Source: CAZKCK01 sp964552325 (GTDB lineage Bacteria > Bacteroidota > Bacteroidia > Bacteroidales > TTA-H9). Taken from it: a stretch of 17,153 bases of DNA. The DNA lies in contig CAZKHA010000065.1 of assembly GCA_964552325.1 (NCBI GenBank), forward strand, positions 1 to 17,153, in the 5' to 3' direction. The position numbers were made by a program, and so were the translations under genes. This document shows, in pieces, positions 7,364-14,614 of this stretch (position 1 is the first letter of the stretch; the number at the start of each line of letters is the position of its first letter). Below the pieces are notes generated by a model, which was given only the letters and a program-made list of their open reading frames with translations, had not been told where the DNA came from and searched no databases.

Positions 7364-8470
7364 TTATTTCAAGTCGAGGCGGTTTAATGCGTAAGCATAA
7401 GCACCAATTGAAACGGCTTTGGATGTTCCAAGGCTTGAGATGCCCACGCCGATACGTTTTACGGGGTCGTATTTAATGACTTTGTTTCCAAAAGGTACGG
7501 TAATTTCGCTCACCTCGCCTTTAACAAAGCTATAAAGCTCGTCATTATCATGTAAGTTGTATGCTTTGATTTCGAGCCTATCTAGCGGTCTTCCAGCAAT
7601 TGTTTTGAAGGGTGCGTTCATTTCTTGCACTAACTTGCTAAGGAATAGGGGATGAGCTCCTGATAAGCCACCGCCAAGTACTACCAATCCATCAATAAGG
7701 GTAACGGCGTCGGCTATGGAATTGCCAGCCACAATGGCAAGTTCTTCAAAAGCTTTGATGGCTGCATGTTTGTCCCCGGGTTTTATTCCCATCCCAATTT
7801 CAAAGATATCTTTAGGCTCGGGTGATTCTTCGGTTGGAATAGCCGCTTCGCGGGCAAATACGCGTTTAATGCCTCTGATGCTGATGCTTTCTTCGGCGCT
7901 ATGCCCCGGATACAACTTGTTTGATGATCGGTTTATTTCGCCTGGTGCCGAATTATCGCCATGTAGCAGTTTGCCCCTGTAAACGATGCCACCGCCAAAA
8001 CCGGTGCCGAAGGTTACGCCCAGCAGGTTTTTATAGCGTTTAGGGCTGCCCGATTTTTCGAGCAGATCATTCATGGCAGGAAGCAAGCCTGCAATAGCCT
8101 CGCCATAGGCAAAAAGGTCACCATCGTTGTTTATATAAACGGGCAAGCCAAACGTGTCTTCTAGATATGGCCCAAGGGCAACTCCACCTTTAAATACGGG
8201 TAAGTTTTCGAGGTTGCCAATAATACCAGCCTCATAATCTGCCGGACCAGGGAAACTAAAGCTTATGGCAACAGGACTGGCATCAAGACTTTGTTTAATT
8301 CTGTTGAAACCTGTCTTTATGCTCAGAAGCACCTCTTCGAGTGAGTTGGCTGCCGCAGGTAATGAGAAGGGTTCAATAATCTCGTTTTCGCCCTGTATTG
8401 CACTGAAAACAAAGTTAGTACCCCCAGCGTCGAGGGTCATCACAATTCTTTTATCGTTGTTGTATCGCAT
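7364..8470 (-). CDS. ROK family protein (sugar kinase-like), zinc site absent
   Basis: A 368-residue cytoplasmic protein of the ROK (repressor, ORF, kinase) family. The phosphate-binding loop LDAGGTN lies at residues 13-19. The catalytic-type Asp is D116 in VYINNDGDLFAYGEA. GVTFGTGFGGGIVYRGKLLHG and GLVVLGGGLSG are the other family motifs. No N-terminal helix-turn-helix is present, so it looks like a kinase rather than a repressor, perhaps for glucose, fructose or an amino sugar. It is odd in two ways. After GEI, the usual GH...CxCGxxGCxE zinc segment is replaced by NRSSNKLYPGHSAEESISIRG. The whole protein contains no cysteine at all. A C-terminal extension of about 40 residues (VPFGNKVIKYDPVKRIGVG onward) also goes beyond the usual length of about 300. 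Activity may therefore differ from standard ROK kinases. It is divergent from the S46 peptidase gene. Confidence 0.85.
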   Translation of the reverse strand: MRYNNDKRIVMTLDAGGTNFVFSAIQGENEIIEPFSLPAAANSLEEVLLSIKTGFNRIKQSLDASPVAISFSFPGPADYEAGIIGNLENLPVFKGGVALGPYLEDTFGLPVYINNDGDLFAYGEAIAGLLPAMNDLLEKSGSPKRYKNLLGVTFGTGFGGGIVYRGKLLHGDNSAPGEINRSSNKLYPGHSAEESISIRGIKRVFAREAAIPTEESPEPKDIFEIGMGIKPGDKHAAIKAFEELAIVAGNSIADAVTLIDGLVVLGGGLSGAHPLFLSKLVQEMNAPFKTIAGRPLDRLEIKAYNLHDNDELYSFVKGEVSEITVPFGNKVIKYDPVKRIGVGISSLGTSKAVSIGAYAYALNRLDLK

Positions 8471-8596
8471 GGTCCTTATCTGAAATTTAGTGCAAAATAA
8501 CGAATAAAACCGCTAATTTTAATACTTTTACAGCCGGAAATCGAGAAAAGCTAAAGAAGAATTTAAACGTCTAATACTAATTCATTACCCAATCAA

Positions 8597-10831
8597 ATGA
8601 CCCGTTTCAAACACATCTTAGTTTTGGCCACCATTCTGATGGCCTTATGTTTCAATACACGCATCATGGCCTATACCCCTCCTGACGAAGGAATGTGGTT
8701 GCCCATGTTTGTAGAGCGGCTTAATTATGTTGATATGCAAAAGAAAGGCTTGAAGCTAACCGCCGAAGAGCTCTATTCCATCAACAATTCAAGCCTTAAA
8801 GACGCCATAGTAGGCCTTGCTGCAGGCAGTGCCCCTGGTGGTTATTTTTGCACCGGCGAAATCGTTTCTGACCAAGGTTTACTTTTTACAAACCATCATT
8901 GCGGTTTCAATTTTATACAAGAGCATAGCACCATCGAAAAAGACTATCTTACCAATGGTTTTTGGGCTATGAGTTTTGAAGAAGAACTACCGAACAAAGG
9001 GCTAACAGCCTCGTTCTTAGTGCGCATGGACGATGTTACCAAGCGCGTGTTGCAATCGCTTAGCGATACCATGTCAGAAGAAACACGTGCCATTAAAATT
9101 GCCGAGGTTTCAGAAGAGATTCAAAAAGAGAATGCTGGCGAAGGCAAATACGACTGTGTGGTAAAACCTTTCTTCGGTGGTAACGAATTTTATCTGTTTG
9201 TATATCAAACTTATAAAGATGTTCGCCTGGTAGGAACACCACCATCGAGTGTTGGAAAATTTGGGGGCGATACCGATAACTGGATGTGGCCAAGGCATAC
9301 CGGCGATTTTTGTGTATTCAGGGTTTATTCGGCTCCCGATGGATCGCCTGCTGAATATAGTAAAGACAATGTGCCCTTAAAGCCTAAGCATTTCCTGCCA
9401 ATTTCAATAAAAGGTGTTCAAAAGAACGATTATGCTATGATATGGGGCTTCCCCGGAACAACTGATCGCTTTTTAACTTCTTGGGGCGTAAACGCTGCCA
9501 TCACCCAAACCAATCCCACTACGGTACAGATTCGTGATTTAAAACTTCGTATCATGAAGGAAGACATGAATTCTGATCCTAAAATCAACCTGATGTATGC
9601 TGCCAAACATGCCGGAACAGCAAACTATTGGAAATACTATATTGGCCAAACCCGTGGATTAAAGCGTCTGGGTGTGCTGGAAGAAAAACAGGCACAAGAA
9701 GCAGCGTTTACCCAATGGCTCGAACAAGACGCTTCGCGCAAAGCAAAATATGGCGATGCCTTGAACCTGATTGTGGATGGGTATCGTGCCCTTGATCCAT
9801 ACAATGTACCTTTGACTTATTTAAGCGAGGCCGTTTTTCAGGGCCCTGAAATTATTACCCTGGCCATGCGATCGGGAATGCTGATGGAAACCATGCAGAA
9901 AATGAAAGACGCCAAAGGAGATGAAAAGAAGAAACTTGAAGAATCGGTTAAGAAATACCTTGATAGGTTGCGCAAACGTGGCGAAGATTTCTTTAAGGAT
10001 TACAATATGGCCACCGATAAAAAGCTGTTTGCTGGCATGATGGAAATGTACTACAAGAATGTGCCAAAAGGCATGCAAATGGATGCTTTTGCTATTGTTG
10101 ATGAAAAATACAAGGGCGATGTAAAGCGCTGGGCCGATGATGTGTATAACAAGAGCATTTTTTGCGATAAAGCACGTTTAGAAGCATTTTTAAGCGATCC
10201 ATCCCTTAAAGTACTTCAAAAAGACCCAGCCGTTTTAATTGGTACATCTGCCAGGGCATTTGCTAATCAATTGTATGGTGCACAAGCCGAGCTGCAAAGC
10301 AAAATTGAGCGCGGAAACCGTCTGTATATTGCTGGTTTGCGTGAGATGAACCCTACAAAGAAATGGGCACCCGATGCCAATTCAACCATGCGGGTAACCT
10401 ATGGATCGGTTTTGGATTATTATCCTGCCGATGCAGTTCATTATAACCTGTTTACAACCCTTTCGGGTGTTATGGAAAAAGAAGACCCCAGCAATGATGA
10501 GTTTATTGTTGACCCAAAACTTAAAGCGCTTTACGAAAAGAAAGACTTTGGGCGCTACGGAAGCAAAATCAATGGCCGTGATGATTTGGTAACTTGCTTC
10601 TTAACTACCAACGATATTACCGGCGGCAACTCGGGCAGCCCTGTTATTAATGCCAATGGCGAATTGATAGGCTTGGCCTTCGACGGCAACTGGGAAGCCA
10701 TGAGCGGCGACATTGCCTTTGAGCCCCAACTGCAACGCACTATTTGTGCCGATGTTCGTTATGTATTGTTTGTGATTGAGAAAATGGGTGGCTGTACCCG
10801 CTTGATCAACGAGATGAAAATAGTGGAATAA
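8597..10831 (+). CDS. S46 family dipeptidyl-peptidase, DPP7-like
   Basis: A 744-residue exported serine peptidase that removes dipeptides from peptide N-termini in the periplasm. The signal peptide is MTRFKHILVLATILMALCFN, with mature protein from about YTPPDEGMW. The chymotrypsin-like triad is visible as His101 in TNHHCG, Asp237 in HTGDFCVFRVY, and Ser679 in GGNSGSPV. A helical domain (about residues 320-560) caps the catalytic fold, as in known S46 enzymes, and the length is normal. Eighteen residues after the catalytic Ser, where DPP11 has an Arg that selects Asp/Glu at P1, this protein has Gly697 (FDGNWEAMSGD). That is the DPP7 state, favouring hydrophobic P1 residues. The gene stands alone, divergent from ROK, and ends at a strong terminator. 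Confidence 0.93.
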   Translation: MTRFKHILVLATILMALCFNTRIMAYTPPDEGMWLPMFVERLNYVDMQKKGLKLTAEELYSINNSSLKDAIVGLAAGSAPGGYFCTGEIVSDQGLLFTNHHCGFNFIQEHSTIEKDYLTNGFWAMSFEEELPNKGLTASFLVRMDDVTKRVLQSLSDTMSEETRAIKIAEVSEEIQKENAGEGKYDCVVKPFFGGNEFYLFVYQTYKDVRLVGTPPSSVGKFGGDTDNWMWPRHTGDFCVFRVYSAPDGSPAEYSKDNVPLKPKHFLPISIKGVQKNDYAMIWGFPGTTDRFLTSWGVNAAITQTNPTTVQIRDLKLRIMKEDMNSDPKINLMYAAKHAGTANYWKYYIGQTRGLKRLGVLEEKQAQEAAFTQWLEQDASRKAKYGDALNLIVDGYRALDPYNVPLTYLSEAVFQGPEIITLAMRSGMLMETMQKMKDAKGDEKKKLEESVKKYLDRLRKRGEDFFKDYNMATDKKLFAGMMEMYYKNVPKGMQMDAFAIVDEKYKGDVKRWADDVYNKSIFCDKARLEAFLSDPSLKVLQKDPAVLIGTSARAFANQLYGAQAELQSKIERGNRLYIAGLREMNPTKKWAPDANSTMRVTYGSVLDYYPADAVHYNLFTTLSGVMEKEDPSNDEFIVDPKLKALYEKKDFGRYGSKINGRDDLVTCFLTTNDITGGNSGSPVINANGELIGLAFDGNWEAMSGDIAFEPQLQRTICADVRYVLFVIEKMGGCTRLINEMKIVE

Positions 10832-10849
10832 CACATTTTGATAAATTGA

Positions 10850-10886
10850 AAAAAGAAAGCCCGGGACTTTGTTTCCGGGTTTTTTT
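10850..10886 (+). terminator. Rho-independent terminator after the S46 peptidase
   Basis: The stem CCCGG (10860-10864) pairs with CCGGG (10875-10879) around a 10-nt loop and is followed by seven T (10880-10886). An A-rich run before the stem can extend the pairing with the T run. It lies 19 bp after the peptidase stop. Confidence 0.85.
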
Positions 10887-10905
10887 ATGGGTAAAGGAAG
10901 TGAAT

Positions 10906-10949
10906 ATTCCGATGAAATTAGGCCAAAGATTCCGGACGAAATTAGGCCA
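10906..10949. repeat. Tandem imperfect repeat, IS21-type end
   Basis: Two near-identical copies lie in direct orientation with a 23-bp period: ATTCCGATGAAATTAGGCCA at 10906-10925 and ATTCCGGACGAAATTAGGCC starting at 10929, each ending in AATTAGGCCA. They are followed by CTTTTAGCG. From memory, IS21-family elements of Bacteroidota carry such repeated transposase-binding sites with an ATTCCG...GAA...GGCCA pattern near their ends. No istA or istB gene is present here, so this would be a leftover end. The match to a named element has not been checked. Confidence 0.5.
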
Positions 10950-10982
10950 CTTTTAGCGATGGACAACATGATGCAAAAATAG

Positions 10983-11108
10983 ATTTACTCCTTCTTCGAG
11001 GCCTGCAAAAAGAACTACAATAACACCTACACTTGGCTCACGGAAATACTGACGGTAATCCAAGACCAGCCAGCAAACTACGCGACCTGCTTCCTCAAAA
11101 CTTCATGA
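10983..11108 (+). pseudogene. IS66-family transposase remnant, C-terminal end
   Basis: A 41-codon frame without a start codon contains IYSFFEACKKNYNN, TYTWLTEILTVIQDQP and ends with CFLKTS. It fits the C-terminal tail of IS66 transposases, where a segment of the type IYSxxxxCKxNxxNPYxWLxxVLxxI precedes the stop. A TAG at 10980-10982 lies directly before it, and the rest of the transposase is missing, so it cannot be functional. The frame upstream of the TAG (from 10959) is short and probably not transposase. The IS21-like repeat next to it suggests that a second element disrupted or deleted this one. Confidence 0.62.
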
Positions 11109-11136
11109 AGCCAACGCAAAAACCAGCCCTGTAGTT

Positions 11137-11150
11137 GGTCGAACGGATAC
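11137..11150. repeat. Possible IS66 terminal inverted-repeat remnant
   Basis: The sequence GGTCGAACGGATAC lies 29 bp after the transposase remnant. Its complement, GTATCCGTTCGACC, resembles IS66-family termini, which begin with GTAAGCG. The match is partial, and the opposite end is not seen. Confidence 0.3.
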
Positions 11151-11184
11151 AGTATTGCAGTGTAATCAATATTTTAAAGATAGT

Positions 11185-11421
11185 CTAGGGCTTAATAATT
11201 TCTTTGGATTCAATCTTCAGCGGTTTGAGTAAATATTCCAAGCCGTTGAGTTTGATTTCGTACATGGTACTTAATAGCATTCCCAATTCGCCGGGGGGGA
11301 ATCCTTGTGCATGAAACCACACCAAATACCGCTCAGGCAGATTGCAGATCAACTGGTCTTTGTATTTGCCAAATGGCATTTTTGCTTTTACGAGTTTCAG
11401 GAGTACTTCGTTTTGTTCCAT
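11185..11421 (-). CDS. DUF3820 family small protein
   Basis: A 78-residue cytoplasmic protein matching DUF3820, a family that Pfam labels as a putative quorum-sensing-regulated virulence factor on thin evidence. Family features are the N-terminal KAKMPFGKYKDQLICNLPERYLVWF block, here at about residues 12-36, and the downstream GFPPGELGMLLSTMYEIKLNG segment. The length is normal and the ATG at 11421 is the only good start. Its true biochemical role is unknown. It lies 42 bp downstream of the barrel-like fragment and is on the same strand as the transglutaminase gene, so it may be the last gene of that string. The insertion-sequence scar begins immediately downstream. Confidence 0.82.
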   Translation of the reverse strand: MEQNEVLLKLVKAKMPFGKYKDQLICNLPERYLVWFHAQGFPPGELGMLLSTMYEIKLNGLEYLLKPLKIESKEIIKP

Positions 11422-11463
11422 CCGAATTAGGAATAATAAGCGATAAGTTGAGGCGTGATATGG

Positions 11464-11703
11464 TTAATAAGCCAAATCAAAACCCAGCTTAATCATAGAG
11501 TTATAGGCATTGCCCGCCGGACAATGAATTTCGTTAATAAAGGCATAATCGTATTCAATACACATTCTGCTTGCTTTATGAAGCCTTATGGTGAATCTTG
11601 CTCCACAGCTTGCACTTAATCCCTTTGTATTATCTATTTGCAGAGGTTCGTAATTTATCATAAAAAATGTGTGCATTGGTTTTGGGTAGTTGCCCAAATT
11701 CAA
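11464..11703 (-). pseudogene. Fragment resembling the C-terminus of an outer-membrane beta-barrel
   Basis: This frame directly follows the TGA of the transglutaminase gene and is in the same frame with it. It can start only at a TTG (11703) or at internal ATGs (11676, 11661). The product is up to 79 residues and has no signal peptide. Its last part reads LSASCGARFTIRLHKASRM, CIEYDYAFINEIH and YNSMIKLGFDLAY. Alternating polar and hydrophobic residues and a terminal aromatic residue are typical of the final strands of outer-membrane barrels. I infer a truncated remnant of such a gene. It lies near the insertion-sequence scar, which could explain the loss. A genuine small protein or chance frame cannot be excluded. 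Confidence 0.42.
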
Positions 11704-11709
11704 CTTTCG

Positions 11710-13665
11710 TCACTTCTTTACCAACACCAGCGGTTCGTCAAGCAATTTGGTTTGTGCCTGAACCACGCCTTTAAAGTTGGCCCATTCTGTGGCTTGGTAA
11801 ATCCGTTTGCTGTACGAGGCTTTTTGGGTGATATGGAGCTGTGTTCCGTTCTGTTTTAGCTGTGTGGCAATGCTGGCGGCATCGCCCATCAGGTTCAGGG
11901 GCAATTCTTTTTCAACGTAGGTAAAGCCTTCGGGCAGTTCGATGGTTTCGCTGATGTCAACCAAGCGCGAGCAACGGTCGCGGAAGGCGTACTTGCGTTC
12001 GTCGGTACTGGTGTTGAAGCTGAGCTGGGGCTGTGCCCTTCTGAACAATCCCGAAACCAACAGGGGTTTAAACAAGATGTCTTTTTTGCCCACCAGTGCA
12101 TAAGCGGGTATGCGGTATTTTACCTTTATCAGGATGGGCTGTTTGAGGTACTCATCGGGATTGGTGTAGCTTTTATCGAGTATAATGGCTTGAGGTGCCA
12201 TGCGGAGGAGTTCTTTTTCAAGGTTTTTTTCCCACTCGCTGCGCCAAGCATTTGTAAATATACCCCTTACTGCTGCTTCTGACTGGCCTTCGCCCGTAAC
12301 AGTAAACTCACCTTCAAGGGTTCCATTTGGCAGTAGGCGCGATTTGCCAATCATCTTGAACAAATGGTTTTCGGGCTGTGAGATAGGGGTTTCCATTAAA
12401 TCAGCACCTTCTGGAACACCCATAAGGTAGCCTTGCTGCTGTTCGAGGCTCGACCAAAGTTCGCGGCTAAAGGGCACCCATGTGGGGTCTAATAACTTAT
12501 ACGAGCCGTTGCGCTGTTTCACAACAGTAACGCTGTGGTTAAACTGGTCAGCTGGGATATAATCGATGCGTTCGCCGGCCATGGTCATGGCAGCGTAGGC
12601 TTTAAAACCAGCTGCACGTAACATGGTTATGAGCATTCCTGCCTTGTCTTTGCAAACCCCGCAACGGTCAGCAAAATTCATGGCGCCGGTGTGTAGGGTA
12701 TAACCTTCGCCCTTGCCCATCGAAATGCCCGAATACCGAATCTCGTCGGCCACCCAATGCGTGAGCAGTGCAATGGAATCTTCTTCGTTACGGGCTTCTT
12801 TTAGGATGCTGTTGGTTTTCTGCTGTATCTCGGGGGTGCAGGCAAAACTGCCAAAATCTTCGTTCACGCCATAAAACCAAAGCGATTTAGCCTTCCAGTC
12901 GGGGCTGGTTGAGAGCAAGAGCTTGGGCGCTACATCGCTCCAGGCCACCATGCCGGGCTCGGTTTTTAGCGGACGGATGTTGCTCGAAGCAAACGAATAA
13001 ACAACCCTGGAGCCCTTAAACGCCACAGCACTGCGCAATTGCCCGTTGTAAACTTCGTATTGTATGGGTTTGTCGTTCGGAACATTCACGCTGTAAACCT
13101 TTTCAACCATGGGGTCGGTGCTCCAAAAGGGCACAATGTCATAAAACTGTCCACGCATGGGAGGGATATAGCGTTCGTCGTCGTCAGGGCTTTGTTGTAG
13201 CAGGGCGTAGGTAAAGCCTTTCCTAAAGATTTGTACTTCCACGGCATCACCGGGTTCAAGGCGGCCTATCTCGATCATTTTTTCGCGGGCGCCCCAATAA
13301 ATGGCACGGGCAGGTGCTGGATAATCGTTTACTTTGCTTACATCCACCGGAATTACATCCCCATTTTTGCGGTATATGGCAGCCGACTGTATCTCGACAT
13401 AGGCCGAAAGCGGATCGTAGCCAAAGGTAATAACACGTTTTTCGAGTGCACCTTTTGCAGTTAATACTTTAAATAACTGATGGATATGTACCTTGCTTAA
13501 ACCTGATGGTTCTACAAAAACCTTTGTGCTATCATAAGCCACCACTACTTTATCGGTAGGATAGTCTTTGGCATTAATTTTACGAAGGACCTGAAGGTTT
13601 TCATCGGGGCCGGCTAAAGCCAGCATGGGGATTAATAAACTGACTAATAAGATTTTCTTTAACAT
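11710..13665 (-). CDS. Exported DUF3857 / transglutaminase-like protein
   Basis: A 651-residue protein with a signal peptide (MLKKILLVSLLIPMLALAGP). A DUF3857 beta-rich domain (about residues 50-220) precedes a transglutaminase-like core (about 290-400) and a C-terminal beta-rich domain. The papain-like triad is complete: Cys338 in RCGVCKDKAGML, His377 in DQFNHSVTVV and Asp393 in KLLDPTW. Bacterial members of this arrangement are common in Bacteroidota; their substrates are mostly unknown, and they may act as proteases or peptide-crosslinking or -cleaving enzymes. It starts only 4 bp after the PfkB gene stop, so the two are co-transcribed and probably translationally coupled. The length is normal for the family. 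A role in carbohydrate metabolism is not implied by the domain itself. Confidence 0.9.
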   Translation of the reverse strand: MLKKILLVSLLIPMLALAGPDENLQVLRKINAKDYPTDKVVVAYDSTKVFVEPSGLSKVHIHQLFKVLTAKGALEKRVITFGYDPLSAYVEIQSAAIYRKNGDVIPVDVSKVNDYPAPARAIYWGAREKMIEIGRLEPGDAVEVQIFRKGFTYALLQQSPDDDERYIPPMRGQFYDIVPFWSTDPMVEKVYSVNVPNDKPIQYEVYNGQLRSAVAFKGSRVVYSFASSNIRPLKTEPGMVAWSDVAPKLLLSTSPDWKAKSLWFYGVNEDFGSFACTPEIQQKTNSILKEARNEEDSIALLTHWVADEIRYSGISMGKGEGYTLHTGAMNFADRCGVCKDKAGMLITMLRAAGFKAYAAMTMAGERIDYIPADQFNHSVTVVKQRNGSYKLLDPTWVPFSRELWSSLEQQQGYLMGVPEGADLMETPISQPENHLFKMIGKSRLLPNGTLEGEFTVTGEGQSEAAVRGIFTNAWRSEWEKNLEKELLRMAPQAIILDKSYTNPDEYLKQPILIKVKYRIPAYALVGKKDILFKPLLVSGLFRRAQPQLSFNTSTDERKYAFRDRCSRLVDISETIELPEGFTYVEKELPLNLMGDAASIATQLKQNGTQLHITQKASYSKRIYQATEWANFKGVVQAQTKLLDEPLVLVKK

Positions 13666-13669
13666 ATCT

Positions 13670-14593
13670 TTATTTTTCGATTGAAAAGCTTGATGCGAAT
13701 GGGCGAGATATATAATTTTCGTAACTCAGGCAAACATCGGTGGCAAAGGCTATTCCGCATTTAACCATTGTTTTCCAGGTTTGGGTAGTAAATTGGTTGA
13801 GGGCTTCAAAAGTAGTTGATTTTTTAGAATAGGCATACAAGAAACCAGCACTGAACGAATCGCCAGCTCCAATGGTGCTTACAGCTTTGATAGTAGGCAC
13901 TGGTTCATGGAATTCAATTTCGGGGGAAACAAACATCACACCATTGTTGTTTTGCGTATAGATGAGGATTTTAGGCCCGAACTCACCTAGGAGGTTAAAG
14001 GCTTGATGGGCACCTGAAACGGAAAAAATGTTTTCAAAATCTTCATCCGATGCTTTGATGATGTCAGCTAGTTGGATGTTCTGTTCGATGAAGCCCCTCA
14101 CTTTTGGAAGGTCTTTAAGATGCGGTTTCCGGAAGTTGGGATCGTAAACGAGCAAGGCTCCTGCGTCTTTGGCAAGGTTAAGAATGTGTAACAACTTGGG
14201 TCTTAGGGCTGCATCAAGTGAGAAAAAGGAGCCAAATAAAAGAACATCCCCTTTTTTGAAAATGGGGATGGGAACGTTGAGCCGTTCTTTTGGAAAATCT
14301 TTGTAGAAGCTGTAGGCTGCATTGTTCATTTCATCCAAAAAAGCGAGAGCCAGCGAGGTTTTTCCATCTAAGTGGTTTGAAACGAACGAGGTATCAACGC
14401 CATTTTCGTTCAAAAAGTCTTTGATTAAGGTACCTGTTGTATCGGCTGCATACTCGCTTATGAATGAAACGGGCACGCCCATACGTCCGAGGCTTACCGC
14501 TGTATTGAGCATTGAGCCGCCTGGCGTGGCCGACACGGGTTTTCCATCTTTAAACAGGATATCAAGAACCGTTTCTCCTAACGTATAAATCAT
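13670..14593 (-). CDS. PfkB family sugar kinase (fructokinase-like)
   Basis: A 307-residue cytoplasmic kinase of the PfkB/ribokinase family, predicted to transfer phosphate from ATP to a sugar. The first signature, GGSMLNTAVSLGRMG, begins at residue 25. LVYDPNFRKP, IIKASDEDFENIF and the C-terminal STIGAGDSFSAGFLYAY follow. Asp245 in GAGD is the catalytic base, and the glycines form the anion hole. The YTLGETVLDIL start and DPNFR motif resemble fructokinases, though ketohexose, 2-keto-3-deoxygluconate or another sugar is possible. It is the middle gene of a tight string: 21 bp after the DUF4838 stop and 4 bp before the transglutaminase ATG. It may phosphorylate a sugar released by the upstream lipoprotein. 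Confidence 0.9.
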   Translation of the reverse strand: MIYTLGETVLDILFKDGKPVSATPGGSMLNTAVSLGRMGVPVSFISEYAADTTGTLIKDFLNENGVDTSFVSNHLDGKTSLALAFLDEMNNAAYSFYKDFPKERLNVPIPIFKKGDVLLFGSFFSLDAALRPKLLHILNLAKDAGALLVYDPNFRKPHLKDLPKVRGFIEQNIQLADIIKASDEDFENIFSVSGAHQAFNLLGEFGPKILIYTQNNNGVMFVSPEIEFHEPVPTIKAVSTIGAGDSFSAGFLYAYSKKSTTFEALNQFTTQTWKTMVKCGIAFATDVCLSYENYISRPFASSFSIEK

Positions 14594-14614
14594 AACGGAT
14601 TTGTAATGTGCGGT

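Noticed and set aside
8471..8596. Divergent promoters between ROK and S46 genes
   Set aside because: Near-matches to TAnnTTTG exist (TATTTTG on minus, TACTTTTA on plus), but none is exact or has a -33 element at the right spacing.
10601..10969. 122-codon minus-strand open frame
   Set aside because: It runs antisense through the S46 catalytic end and across the terminator, with no recognisable motif.
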